From contig JBMHCD010000007.1 in the NCBI GenBank assembly GCA_049890095.1, positions 35,704 through 99,703 of the forward strand: a stretch of DNA of 64,000 nt, given 5' to 3'. The stretch is from JABAYQ01 sp049890095. Lineage in GTDB: Bacteria; Bacteroidota; Bacteroidia; Flavobacteriales; UBA7312. The position numbers and the translations under genes are program-made. Shown here piece by piece: positions 15,723-25,303 of the stretch; the first letter of the stretch is position 1, and every line of letters starts with the position of its first letter. Below the pieces are notes generated by a model. The model worked only from the letters and a program-made list of their open reading frames with translations, was not told where the DNA came from and made no database searches.

Positions 15723-18700
15723 TGAGTAAATACAAAGAATATAGTCATTTAGATTTGGCTAAAACAAATCAAAACGTTTTAGACCAATGGACAAAAAACA
15801 ATACTTTCCAAAAAAGTGTTGATACTCGTAAAAACAATCCTTCATTCACTTTTTATGAAGGACCTCCATCAGCTAATGGTCTTCCAGGAATTCATCACGT
15901 AATGGGAAGAACTATCAAAGATATTTTTTGTCGATTTAAAACCTTAGAAGGATACAAAGTGAATCGTAAGGCTGGATGGGACACCCACGGCCTTCCTGTT
16001 GAACTTGGAGTCGAAAAAGAATTAGGGATCACAAAAGAAGACATCGGTAAATCTATTTCTATCGAGGAGTATAACCAAAAATGTCGAACCAATGTGATGA
16101 AATTCAAAAACATATGGGAAGACTTAACCCATAAGATGGGCTATTGGGTGGATATGAGCGACCCTTATATTACATACGACAACAAATACATTGAATCTGT
16201 TTGGTGGCTTCTTAGCCAAATGGACAAAAAAGATATGCTGTACAAAGGGCATACCATACAACCATTTTCTCCAAAAGCTGGAACTGGCTTAAGCTCGCAC
16301 GAATTAAATCAGCCTGGCTGTTATAAAGATGTAAAAGACTTATCTGCTGTTGCTCAGTTTTTAGTAGTAAAAAACGGTGATTCTAACTTTCTTTATGGAA
16401 ATGCTTGGGCAGATGTTTACCTTTTAGCTTGGACAACTACCCCTTGGACTCTTCCTTCAAATACAGCATTAGCAGTTGGTAAAAAAATTGATTATTTAGT
16501 AGTTAACACATTCAATTCATACACTCATAAAGCAATTACGGTAATTGTCGCTAAAGCTTTATTTTCTAAATATTTCCCAGAAAAAAATAAGGCTCTCTCT
16601 TTGGATAATTACAATCCAGGAGATAAAAATATTCCTTATCAAATAGTACATGAGATAAACGGGCAGCAATTAGAGGGTTTAAGGTATGAACAACTACTTC
16701 CTTACGCTCAGCCTAAAGATGGTGATGCTTTTAAGGTTTTGATAGGAGACTTTGTTACTACCGAAGATGGAACTGGTATTGTTCATCTTGCACCAAGTTT
16801 TGGTGCTGATGATAATCTTGTTGCCAAACAAAATGGTATTGGTTCTTTAACTCTAGTAAACACACAAGGACAATTTACCGATGAAGTTACTGATTTAGCA
16901 GGAATGTATGTGAAAAATGAATTTTACGATCAAGAAAACAAACCTGAAAAATCGGCTGATATACTAATAACGATCAAGCTAAAAGAGGAAAATAAATGCT
17001 TCAAAACAGAGAAATATGAGCATTCATACCCTCATTGTTGGCGAACGGATAAACCAATTTTATATTACCCATTAGAAAGCTGGTTTGTAAAAACTACTGC
17101 CGCTAAAGAAAGAATGGTAGAACTCAACAAATCTATTAATTGGAAGCCCGAATCAACTGGAGAAGGCAGGTTCGGTAATTGGCTAGAAAATTTAGTTGAT
17201 TGGAATTTGTCCCGATCTAGATTTTGGGGAATTCCTTTACCTATTTGGATTAGTGAAAATGGTTCTGAACAAATTTGTATTGGCTCATTAGAACAGCTTA
17301 AAAGTGAAATTGAAAAGTCTATAGAAGCTGGTTTTATGAAAAAAAATCCTCTAAACGATTTTAAACCGGGAGATATGTCAGATAAAAACTATTCTTCATT
17401 TGACTTACATAGACCACATGTTGATCATATTATCTTATGTTCTCCAAGTGGTATGCCCATGAAAAGAGAATTAGACCTCATAGATGTTTGGTTTGACTCA
17501 GGCTCAATGCCTTATGCACAACTACATTATCCATTTGAAAATAAAGAAACTTTCGAAAATTCTTTTCCAGCAGACTTTATTGCTGAGGGCGTTGATCAAA
17601 CTAGAGGTTGGTTCTTCACATTACATGCTATTTCTTCTATTTTATTTGATAAAGTAGCATTCAAAAACGTAGTTTCCAACGGACTTGTTTTAGACAAAAA
17701 AGGAAACAAAATGTCTAAACGATTAGGAAATGCAACAGATCCTTTCGAAACATTATCTAAATACGGTGCCGATGCAACAAGGTGGTACATGATAAGCAAT
17801 GCACAACCATGGGACAACCTAAAATTTGATCTAGAAGGTTTGGATGAAATCAGAAGAAAGTTTTTTGGCACCTTGTACAATACCTATGCATTTTTTGCTT
17901 TATACGCTAACATTGATGGCTTTGGATATAAAGAAAAAGATATTAGCATTGAACAGAGGCCAGAAATTGATCGTTGGATTTTATCCGAATTAAATAGCTT
18001 AATTAAAGAAACTGGTAACTATTATCAAAGCTATGAGCCTACCAAAGCGGCAAGAGCAATTCAACAATTTGTTAATGACAACCTTAGCAACTGGTATGTA
18101 AGGTTATGTCGAAGACGTTTTTGGAAAGGAGATTATCAACAAGATAAAATATCCGCTTATCAAACGCTTTACACTTGCTTAAATAACATCGCTATTATTT
18201 CTAGCCCTATAGCTCCATTTTTTATGGATCAGTTATTTAACGATTTAAACAAAGTAAGTAAAAAAACGGATGTAGAATCCGTTCATCTATGCACTTTCCC
18301 AGAGTTCAAACAAGAGCTAATTGATCAAGAATTAGAACAAAGAATGAGATTAGCTCAAGACCTTACCTCATTGGTATTTTCGTTAAGAAAAAAAGAACGA
18401 ATACGAGTTCGTCAACCTCTTCAAAAAATGATGGTTCCAATCCAAAATGATAAATTCAAAAAACAAGTAAATTCTATCTCTTCTTTAGTTTTAGCAGAAG
18501 TAAATGTTAAAACCCTTGAGTTTATGGATTCTGAATCTGGAATTTTAGTTAAAAAAATAAAGCCTAACTTTAAAACTCTAGGCCCAAAATTTGGTAGAAA
18601 TATGAAGTCTATTGCTGCTGAAATTAATCTATTTGACAGTGATGATATTAAACAAATAGAACAAAAAGGTTTTTCTGAAATAAATGTTAACAACGAAACA

Positions 18701-19075
18701 ATAAAAATAGAGCTTTCCGATGTTGAAATCAGCACAGAAGATATTCCGGGTTGGGCTGTTGCATCCATTAATGGAAATACAGTTGCCCTAGACATAAACA
18801 TAAATGAAAGTCTAAAAAAAGAAGGATTAGCAAGAGAAGTTATTAATAGAATTCAAAACCTCAGGAAAGACTTAAGCTTTGAAGTAACAGATAGAATTCA
18901 AGCTACTATTTTTGCGTGTGAATCTCTAGAGAACGCGATTAATGACAATTTAAATTATATTTGCTCCGAAACTTTATGTGATGATATTCGTATTGTTTCA
19001 AATAAGTTAAATGAAAGAGAGCTTATCGAGTTAGTTGATAATATTACAACTCAAATAGAAATACATAAATCATAA
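15722..19075 (+). CDS. ileS: Isoleucyl-tRNA synthetase, long type 2-like form with GIHH signature
   Basis: 1117 residues, the length of type 2 (eukaryote-like) IleRS rather than the roughly 940-residue type 1. The KMSKR loop is at 663-667. The CP1 editing region includes WTTTPWTLPSNTALAV near 240, and DVWFDSGSMP lies near 583. The normal class I HxGH signature is replaced by G56-I57-H58-H59 (GLPGIHHVMG). First and third positions are thus swapped, a variant reported in a subset of type 2 enzymes with extreme mupirocin resistance. It charges tRNA-Ile with isoleucine. It is co-transcribed with ridA and the dksA-like gene. Confidence 0.96.
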   Translation: MSKYKEYSHLDLAKTNQNVLDQWTKNNTFQKSVDTRKNNPSFTFYEGPPSANGLPGIHHVMGRTIKDIFCRFKTLEGYKVNRKAGWDTHGLPVELGVEKELGITKEDIGKSISIEEYNQKCRTNVMKFKNIWEDLTHKMGYWVDMSDPYITYDNKYIESVWWLLSQMDKKDMLYKGHTIQPFSPKAGTGLSSHELNQPGCYKDVKDLSAVAQFLVVKNGDSNFLYGNAWADVYLLAWTTTPWTLPSNTALAVGKKIDYLVVNTFNSYTHKAITVIVAKALFSKYFPEKNKALSLDNYNPGDKNIPYQIVHEINGQQLEGLRYEQLLPYAQPKDGDAFKVLIGDFVTTEDGTGIVHLAPSFGADDNLVAKQNGIGSLTLVNTQGQFTDEVTDLAGMYVKNEFYDQENKPEKSADILITIKLKEENKCFKTEKYEHSYPHCWRTDKPILYYPLESWFVKTTAAKERMVELNKSINWKPESTGEGRFGNWLENLVDWNLSRSRFWGIPLPIWISENGSEQICIGSLEQLKSEIEKSIEAGFMKKNPLNDFKPGDMSDKNYSSFDLHRPHVDHIILCSPSGMPMKRELDLIDVWFDSGSMPYAQLHYPFENKETFENSFPADFIAEGVDQTRGWFFTLHAISSILFDKVAFKNVVSNGLVLDKKGNKMSKRLGNATDPFETLSKYGADATRWYMISNAQPWDNLKFDLEGLDEIRRKFFGTLYNTYAFFALYANIDGFGYKEKDISIEQRPEIDRWILSELNSLIKETGNYYQSYEPTKAARAIQQFVNDNLSNWYVRLCRRRFWKGDYQQDKISAYQTLYTCLNNIAIISSPIAPFFMDQLFNDLNKVSKKTDVESVHLCTFPEFKQELIDQELEQRMRLAQDLTSLVFSLRKKERIRVRQPLQKMMVPIQNDKFKKQVNSISSLVLAEVNVKTLEFMDSESGILVKKIKPNFKTLGPKFGRNMKSIAAEINLFDSDDIKQIEQKGFSEINVNNETIKIELSDVEISTEDIPGWAVASINGNTVALDININESLKKEGLAREVINRIQNLRKDLSFEVTDRIQATIFACESLENAINDNLNYICSETLCDDIRIVSNKLNERELIELVDNITTQIEIHKS

Positions 19076-19079
19076 AATT

Positions 19080-19457
19080 ATGGCCGAAAACAAAACAAGA
19101 TATTCTGACAATGAACTAGAAGAGTTTCGTCAGATAATAAATCATAAAATTGAGAAAGCAAAAAAAGATTTAGAACTTATCAAAAGTGCTTATATGAATG
19201 ATTCTAACAACGGTACTGATGATACCTCGCCAACATTTAAAGGCTTTGAAGAAGGATCAGAAACCTTATCAAAAGAAGAAAATACACAGTTAGCTCTTCG
19301 ACAAGAAAAGTTTATTCATAATCTAGAAAATGCCCTCAAAAGAATTGAAAATAAAACGTATGGTGTTTGTAGAGTGACTGGAAAGCTTATACAAAAGGAA
19401 CGATTAAAATTAGTTCCACACGCAACATTAAGTATTGAGGCTAAAAGAGGTCAGTAA
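19080..19457 (+). CDS. TraR/DksA family zinc-finger-like protein
   Basis: 125 residues. An N-terminal coiled coil (about 8-90, rich in E/K/L) precedes a DksA-type C-terminal region, YGVCRVTGKLIQKERLKLVPHA. Only one of the usual four zinc cysteines is kept, a common state in Bacteroidota members. DksA-like proteins bind the RNA polymerase secondary channel. The gene is 4 nt after ileS and 5 nt before lspA, and this ileS-dksA-lspA order recurs in the phylum. Confidence 0.88.
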   Translation: MAENKTRYSDNELEEFRQIINHKIEKAKKDLELIKSAYMNDSNNGTDDTSPTFKGFEEGSETLSKEENTQLALRQEKFIHNLENALKRIENKTYGVCRVTGKLIQKERLKLVPHATLSIEAKRGQ

Positions 19458-19462
19458 ATACA

Positions 19463-20044
19463 GTGAAGAAAGTTACCTTTATTATTTTTCTAGTTTTAAT
19501 TTTAGACCAATCATTAAAGTTTTGGATTAAAACGAATATGATGCTAGGTCAAGAATATCAACTTTTTGATTGGTTCATTATCCATTTTACTGAAAATAAA
19601 GGTATGGCCTTTGGGTTAGAATTTGGAGGTGTAATCGGCAAATACTTTTTGAGTATTTTTAGAATTATTGCCATTATAGCCATTGCCATCTATCTAAAGA
19701 AATTAGTCGATATTAAAACAAAAAACTCTATTATTTTTAGCATTTCACTAATTTTAGCAGGAGCTATTGGAAACATGATTGATAGCGCCTTTTATGGCTT
19801 AATTTTTTCATCTAGTTATGGCCAGGTAGCCAGTTTTCTGCAAGGTGGATACGCTGGATTTTTACAAGGGCATGTGGTAGATATGTTCTTTGTTCCAATA
19901 TTTAAAGGATACATTCCTGAATGGGTGCCATTTAAAGGAGGTGATTATTTCATTTTTTTCAGACCCGTTTTTAACATTGCGGACGCATCCATAAGTACTG
20001 GTGTAATAAACCTATTATTATTTCACCGAAAGTTTTTTAACTAG
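19463..20044 (+). CDS. lspA: Lipoprotein signal peptidase (signal peptidase II)
   Basis: 193 residues, GTG start. Four membrane helices. The catalytic aspartates lie in GHVVDMFF near 139 and FNIADASIS near 172; NKGMAFGLEF and AGAIGNMIDS are conserved flanking motifs. It cleaves prolipoproteins in the inner membrane, which matters here because several neighbours (GldH, the 41405 protein, GH92) are lipoproteins. The stop overlaps the convergent sulfotransferase-like gene by 4 bp. Confidence 0.93.
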   Translation: MKKVTFIIFLVLILDQSLKFWIKTNMMLGQEYQLFDWFIIHFTENKGMAFGLEFGGVIGKYFLSIFRIIAIIAIAIYLKKLVDIKTKNSIIFSISLILAGAIGNMIDSAFYGLIFSSSYGQVASFLQGGYAGFLQGHVVDMFFVPIFKGYIPEWVPFKGGDYFIFFRPVFNIADASISTGVINLLLFHRKFFN

Positions 20045-20808
20045 TTATACTTTTCTTGTAGTTCTTTATATACCTTTTGCGAATTAGTGTTTCTATAACT
20101 TTTATTTAACCAATAAAAAGTTCTTGCCTTTCCCATCAAAGAAAAAAGTAGTCGATTATACCAGCTTACTTTAGGCTGACCCCACGATTGTGGAAAAGGA
20201 ATATTATGTTTAAGCATATATGGACCAAAAATTGCTAAAGCTCTTTTGCGATTACTTTCATTAAAAAAATCTTCATAAGACGCTTTTTTATTGGTCTTAT
20301 TTACTACTGGTAGCGGTCGTTTAGGTTGAATATTGCAACTTATTAGTGCTTTCTCAAAATCTTCTTGAAGATGATCAAATCGCATTACAAAATTACAGTA
20401 GGGAACCGTAACGCTTAAAAAATTATCAAAAGGAACTTTATAAAACTCATCTAAAAACTGGTCGTATGTTCCCTTCATTTGCCAAAACCTTTTTGCCAGA
20501 TCAAATTCGAATTGTTTTAAATGCCCTCCATTTTTTCTTAATAAATTTTCATTAGAATAATTTCCGTTGGCATTATTCATCATTTTAGTGTACTGGCTAA
20601 CGGAAATATCTAAAGGGTTCCTAGAACAAGCAATAACCTTGTATTTTTTTTCTTCGTTAGTAGCTACTTTCAAAAAATCTTGATAAATAGCATGTTTCGA
20701 TAAAATCGGTTTACCATCGTACATTTCACATAATTCTTTAGAAATAGCGGTGGAAGCTGCCAGTGGTAAGCCAACAAAAACATATTTATGTTTATGACTT
20801 ATTATCAT
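20041..20808 (-). CDS. Sulfotransferase-like protein (P-loop, HS2ST-type fold)
   Basis: 255 residues. The N-terminal KYVFVGLPLAASTAISKEL aligns with the 5'-phosphosulfate-binding loop of carbohydrate sulfotransferases, where FxHxPKxxGTS is typical; the Lys is missing here. ACSRNPLDISVSQY matches the 3'-phosphate-binding motif. The remainder resembles sulfotransferase family 2 proteins. If active it would sulfate a glycan from PAPS, but the loop deviates. It starts within an ATGA overlap with asd, an unexpected partner. Confidence 0.72.
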   Translation of the reverse strand: MIISHKHKYVFVGLPLAASTAISKELCEMYDGKPILSKHAIYQDFLKVATNEEKKYKVIACSRNPLDISVSQYTKMMNNANGNYSNENLLRKNGGHLKQFEFDLAKRFWQMKGTYDQFLDEFYKVPFDNFLSVTVPYCNFVMRFDHLQEDFEKALISCNIQPKRPLPVVNKTNKKASYEDFFNESNRKRALAIFGPYMLKHNIPFPQSWGQPKVSWYNRLLFSLMGKARTFYWLNKSYRNTNSQKVYKELQEKYN

Positions 20809-21788
20809 ATTAAATTGTTGTTAATCAGGTATTCGGCAATTTGTACTGTATTGGTTGCTGCTCCCTTACGTAAATTGTCAGCGACTACCCAAAGGTTAAG
20901 TGTATTTTCTTGAGAAAAATCTCTTCTAATTCTTCCTACAAAAACGTCATCCTTTCCTTTGCAATAAATAGGCATTGGATAAGTGTTAACGTCAGGATTA
21001 TCTTGAACGACTACTCCAGGCATATCATGAAGTAATTTTCTAACTTTTGTAAGTTCAAAATCGTTTTCAAAAGAAACGTTTATACTCTCAGAATGCCCGC
21101 TATTTACAGGAACTCTAACTGCGGTTGCCGTTATATTAAGAGAATCATCGTTTAAAATCTTCTTCGTTTCTCTAACTAATTTCATTTCTTCTTTTGTATA
21201 TCCATTTTCTTCAAAAACATCACAATGTGGTAAGGCATTTTCGTGTATCGGATAAGGATATACCATTTCTCCTTTTATATTTTTTATTTCATTTTCTAGC
21301 TGTCGAACTGCCTTAATTCCTGTGCCAGTAATAGACTGATAAGTTGAAACCACAATTCGATTAATTTTATACGCATCGTGTAGTGGCTTTAATGCCATTA
21401 CCATCTGAATAGTAGAACAATTTGGATTAGCAATTATTTGGTCATTTTTTGTTAGACTATCTCCGTTAATTTCAGGTACAATTAATGCTTTTTCCATTCT
21501 CCATGCCGAAGAGTTATCTACCACTTTGGTTCCTACTTCAGCAAATTTTTCGGCCCATTGTAAGGATACTTCTCCTCCTGCCGAAAAAAGAGCAATATCT
21601 GGTTTTAAAGAAATGGCTTCTTCCACAGACATTATAGTCACTTCTTTATCTTTAAATACTATTTTATTGCCTACCGATTTTGAAGATGAAACAGGTAATA
21701 ATGTTGTTATCGGAAATTGTCTTTCTTCTAAAACACGAATCATTTCTTTTCCAACCATTCCGGTGGATCCAACTATAGCTAATATCAT
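20805..21788 (-). CDS. asd: Aspartate-semialdehyde dehydrogenase
   Basis: 327 residues. It reduces aspartyl phosphate to the semialdehyde on the route to lysine, diaminopimelate, threonine and methionine. The NADP-binding GSTGMVGKEM is at the N-terminus, catalytic Cys lies in ANPNCSTIQM near 127, and PVNSGHSESI near 232 carries the substrate His. The start at 21788 is supported by a promoter box 22 nt upstream. It leads a two-gene unit with the sulfotransferase-like gene (4-bp overlap). Confidence 0.95.
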   Translation of the reverse strand: MILAIVGSTGMVGKEMIRVLEERQFPITTLLPVSSSKSVGNKIVFKDKEVTIMSVEEAISLKPDIALFSAGGEVSLQWAEKFAEVGTKVVDNSSAWRMEKALIVPEINGDSLTKNDQIIANPNCSTIQMVMALKPLHDAYKINRIVVSTYQSITGTGIKAVRQLENEIKNIKGEMVYPYPIHENALPHCDVFEENGYTKEEMKLVRETKKILNDDSLNITATAVRVPVNSGHSESINVSFENDFELTKVRKLLHDMPGVVVQDNPDVNTYPMPIYCKGKDDVFVGRIRRDFSQENTLNLWVVADNLRKGAATNTVQIAEYLINNNLI

Positions 21789-21810
21789 TCTCTTTAAGTT
21801 TTTAGTTATT

Positions 21811-21818
21811 CAAAAATA
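21811..21818 (-). promoter_or_regulatory. -7 box of asd
   Basis: TATTTTTG on the minus strand, 22 nt upstream of the asd ATG. Perfect consensus. Confidence 0.45.
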
Positions 21819-21945
21819 AGGATAATTTCATGATCTCTTTAAATCAACTTTTTTAGAAATGTGTTTCTTTCTGTAAGCTAATATCAAAACAAAAATTATT
21901 ACTTTTATGCTATATATTTAGAAAATCTTTATTGAATATATAAAC

Positions 21946-23412
21946 ATGAAAAAGCTAATTCCTCTTTTGGTAATTCCCATTCAACTAGTTGCACAAATTT
22001 TTATCGACTTCAACAATAATGATTTGGAACAATGGACAGGAGATACCAACCATTATCAGATTGACAGCTTGTTTCAGCTTAAACTTGTAGCACCATATCA
22101 GAGTAGCACCTCAACTATTTTTTATCCCAGTACAGCTATCTTAAATGGAAATTGGGAGATAGATGTTAATATGGATTTTAATCCCTCAAGTAGTAATTAT
22201 TGTCAGTTGTTTTTGAGCATAGATGAAAACCAAAATGGATATTTTATTCGCTTAGGTGGTACAGACGATGAGGTTTCTTTATACAAAACAAATAATGGCC
22301 AAAACAGTAAACTAATCGATGGAGTAAATGATTTTTTAGATGTGGATAGTGTTAATGTAAAAATAAAGGTAGAACGCGACAGCTTAGGAAATTGGGAGCT
22401 TTGGACTCAACATTATGAACAAGAAGCGATTTTGCAAGGAATCTGCTTTGACAACACATTTGTAAACAGCCAATCTATTGGAATTCAATCGACCTATACA
22501 TCCACTCGTTCTCAAAAGTTTTTCTACGATAATTTGTTGGTTTCAGGAAAATCGTTTTTGGATACCTTCGCCCGCCCAAAAGTAAATGATATCGATATCA
22601 ATGAAGTTTTATTCAATCCCGTTGATGGAGATAATGATTTTGTTGAAATAAAAAACATTAGTGGTCATAGATTAAATATTAAGCCTTTACTTTTAGGAAA
22701 TTATTGTGGGGGTCGTCCAGATAATTTTAAGGCCATAACTTTAGATTATTTGTTTATGGAAAATGATGAAATAATCGTTCTTACTAAATCTATTTCTGAT
22801 TTACTTTACTATCATCCCAAAGCGATAGAATCACAAATTATCGAACTGATTAGTTTGCCTTCTTACAACAATGACGAAGGAATCGTGGTGTTATTATCCG
22901 ACTCCATTATCATTGATGAATTTAACTATCATGAATCAATGCATTTTCCTTTTTTAAAAAGCAAAGAAGGAGTTTCGTTAGAACGAATAAATACACAAAT
23001 AGCAACAAACAGAGCTGATAATTGGCAATCGGCTAGTGAAACAAGCGGATTTTCAACTCCTACCTTAAAAAACTCTCAGTCAATACTTTTATCTAATAGA
23101 ACTGAATCCTTATCTATTTCTCCAAAAGTATTTAGCCCAAACAATAACGGTATTGATGATAACCTAAGGTTCAATTTAACATTTTCTGTTAGTGGATACA
23201 TTGGTCAACTACTCATTTTTAATGATGAAGGAAAACTAGTTAATACCATAGTTAACAATGAGTTTTTGGGTACAGAAAATACCTTTTTTTGGAATGGAAT
23301 TGATCAGTACGGTCAAAAATCTAAAATAGGTAGATACATCGTATTATTAGAAGCTTACCATCAGAGTGCCCAACCAATAATAGAAAAAACAACATTTGTT
23401 ATTGGTCCATAA
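21946..23412 (+). CDS. Secreted lamin-tail-domain protein with FlgD/CHU_C-like C-terminal domain
   Basis: 488 residues. A Sec signal (MKKLIPLLVIPIQLVAQ) precedes a concanavalin-like region (about 20-200). A lamin-tail domain (about 215-335) contains INEVLFNPVDGDNDFVEIKN, and a C-terminal Ig-like domain contains VFSPNNNGIDDNLRF with GRYIVLLEAY. The last part resembles FlgD-Ig or CHU_C (type B T9SS) domains, so cell-surface export by T9SS is likely. Function unknown; lamin-tail domains in bacteria occur on surface and nuclease-associated proteins. The gene is divergent from asd. Confidence 0.78.
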   Translation: MKKLIPLLVIPIQLVAQIFIDFNNNDLEQWTGDTNHYQIDSLFQLKLVAPYQSSTSTIFYPSTAILNGNWEIDVNMDFNPSSSNYCQLFLSIDENQNGYFIRLGGTDDEVSLYKTNNGQNSKLIDGVNDFLDVDSVNVKIKVERDSLGNWELWTQHYEQEAILQGICFDNTFVNSQSIGIQSTYTSTRSQKFFYDNLLVSGKSFLDTFARPKVNDIDINEVLFNPVDGDNDFVEIKNISGHRLNIKPLLLGNYCGGRPDNFKAITLDYLFMENDEIIVLTKSISDLLYYHPKAIESQIIELISLPSYNNDEGIVVLLSDSIIIDEFNYHESMHFPFLKSKEGVSLERINTQIATNRADNWQSASETSGFSTPTLKNSQSILLSNRTESLSISPKVFSPNNNGIDDNLRFNLTFSVSGYIGQLLIFNDEGKLVNTIVNNEFLGTENTFFWNGIDQYGQKSKIGRYIVLLEAYHQSAQPIIEKTTFVIGP

Positions 23413-23481
23413 AAATTGCTTTTGTGATTTTTAGAAAACCAACACTTAGCTTTTTGTTGCATCCCGCTTTTTATAAAAATG

Positions 23482-23489
23482 TATTTTTG
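23482..23489 (+). promoter_or_regulatory. -7 box of uvrC, 7 nt from ATG
   Basis: TATTTTTG, a perfect match, then ttgctag and the ATG at 23497. A TTG at 23457-23459 (N22) can serve as the -33 element. Predicted leader is 0-4 nt. Confidence 0.55.
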
Positions 23490-23496
23490 TTGCTAG

Positions 23497-25293
23497 ATGA
23501 ATATTTCTGAAAAAATACAACTACAACTACAGTCACTTAGCTCAGAGCCAGGTGTTTATCAGTATTTTGACAGTAGCAATAAGATTATTTATATTGGTAA
23601 GGCTAAAAACCTAAAAAAACGCGTGTCTTCCTATTTCCAAAAAGCACACGAGGACGGAAAAACAAGGGTTTTAGTAAAAAAAATAAGCAAAATTGAAGTC
23701 ATTGTAGTCAATTCAGAAATCGATGCTCTTTTGCTAGAGAATAACCTCATAAAGAAATATCAACCTCGCTATAATATTCTACTTAAAGATGATAAAACCT
23801 ATCCTTGGATATGTATTAAAAATGAACGTTTCCCTAGGGTGTTTTCGACTAGAAAACTAATAAAAGACGGGTCTCAATATTTTGGGCCATACCCTAGCCC
23901 TCAACTAGTTCGAACTTTATTGGATTTTATAAGAAAAATTTACCCTTTACGTAGCTGTAAGTATCACTTGTCTAAAGAAAACATTGAAAAAGAAAAATTT
24001 AAAGTTTGTTTAGAATACCATATTGGCAACTGCAAGGGTCCGTGTGTTGATTTACAAAATGATGAAGATTATCAACAAAGCATTGATCAAATTAAACAGT
24101 TGTTGAAAGGAAACATTCGCTCGGTAATACAACATTTTAAATTAGTAATGAATAACTATTCTAAGCAATTAGAGTTCGAAAAGGCTAAAGATGTAAAAGA
24201 AAAAATACGTCTATTAGAAAACTATCAATCCAAATCATCTGTTGTTAGCCCAACCATAAACAATGTGGATGTTTATACTATATCATCAGATCAAAAATAT
24301 GCCTATATAAACTTTCTAAAAGTAGCAAACGGTTCCATCATTCAATCACAAAGCTTAGAGCTAAAAAAGAAATTAGAAGAAAGTGATGAGCAAATTTTAA
24401 CTCTTGCAATAACCGAACTAAGATTGCGATTTAATAGTAGCTCTAAAGAGGCATTTGTAAATATTGATATCGATTCGCCATGGCCAGATTATAAAATTAG
24501 TGTTCCTAAAATTGGAGATAAACATAAACTAGTAAGTTTATCCTATCGAAATGCTAAATACTTACAAAAAGACCGTATTAAAAAGAATGAAGACCTAAGA
24601 AATCGTTTAGACAACAATAGGGTTTTAGAACAAATGCAACACGACTTGTATCTAAACAGAAAGCCACGTCATATCGAATGTTTTGATAATTCGAATATGC
24701 AAGGCACAAATCCTGCTTCAGCATGTGTTGTTTTCCGAAATGCTAAACCTAGTAAAAAAGAATATCGTCATTTCAACATTAAAACTGTAGATGGACCTGA
24801 CGATTTCGCATCTATGGAAGAAGTCGTTTATAGAAGATATTCCAGATTGCTAAACGAAGGAGCTGAGTTGCCTCAACTTATTGTAATCGACGGCGGTAAA
24901 GGACAATTAAGCTCTGCTATGAAAAGTTTAGAAAAACTTGACCTTCAACAAAAAATAGCCATTATTGGTATTGCAAAACGATTAGAAGAAATTTACTTCC
25001 CAAATGATAGCATCCCGATTTATTTAGACAAAAGATCGGAAACCTTGAAAATTATTCAACAATTACGAAACGAAGCTCATCGTTTTAGCATTAATCACCA
25101 CAGAAACAGAAGGAGTAAAAATAGTTTGGGAACTTCTCTAGATAATATTAACGGTATAGGACCAAAAACAGTAGAGACACTCATTTCTCATTTTGGATCC
25201 GTAAAAAAAGTATACGAATCAGATATAAAAGAATTGGAAAAGATTATTGGAAAGAGCAAGTCAAAACTAATTCTATCGCAACAAAAAAAGTAG
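23497..25293 (+). CDS. uvrC: Excinuclease ABC subunit C
   Basis: 598 residues, usual length. The N-terminal GIY-YIG nuclease domain (GVYQYFDSSNKIIYIGKAKN, about 18-38) makes the 3' incision. A UVR motif lies near 215-235 (KQLEFEKAKDVKEKI). The C-terminal RNase H-like nuclease (ECFDNSNMQG, VIDGGKGQL) makes the 5' incision. A helix-hairpin-helix ends the protein (INGIGPKTVETLISHFGS). Part of the UvrABC nucleotide-excision repair complex. The gene is monocistronic and converges on gpsA. Confidence 0.96.
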   Translation: MNISEKIQLQLQSLSSEPGVYQYFDSSNKIIYIGKAKNLKKRVSSYFQKAHEDGKTRVLVKKISKIEVIVVNSEIDALLLENNLIKKYQPRYNILLKDDKTYPWICIKNERFPRVFSTRKLIKDGSQYFGPYPSPQLVRTLLDFIRKIYPLRSCKYHLSKENIEKEKFKVCLEYHIGNCKGPCVDLQNDEDYQQSIDQIKQLLKGNIRSVIQHFKLVMNNYSKQLEFEKAKDVKEKIRLLENYQSKSSVVSPTINNVDVYTISSDQKYAYINFLKVANGSIIQSQSLELKKKLEESDEQILTLAITELRLRFNSSSKEAFVNIDIDSPWPDYKISVPKIGDKHKLVSLSYRNAKYLQKDRIKKNEDLRNRLDNNRVLEQMQHDLYLNRKPRHIECFDNSNMQGTNPASACVVFRNAKPSKKEYRHFNIKTVDGPDDFASMEEVVYRRYSRLLNEGAELPQLIVIDGGKGQLSSAMKSLEKLDLQQKIAIIGIAKRLEEIYFPNDSIPIYLDKRSETLKIIQQLRNEAHRFSINHHRNRRSKNSLGTSLDNINGIGPKTVETLISHFGSVKKVYESDIKELEKIIGKSKSKLILSQQKK

Positions 25294-25303
25294 CTTAAGA
25301 ATT

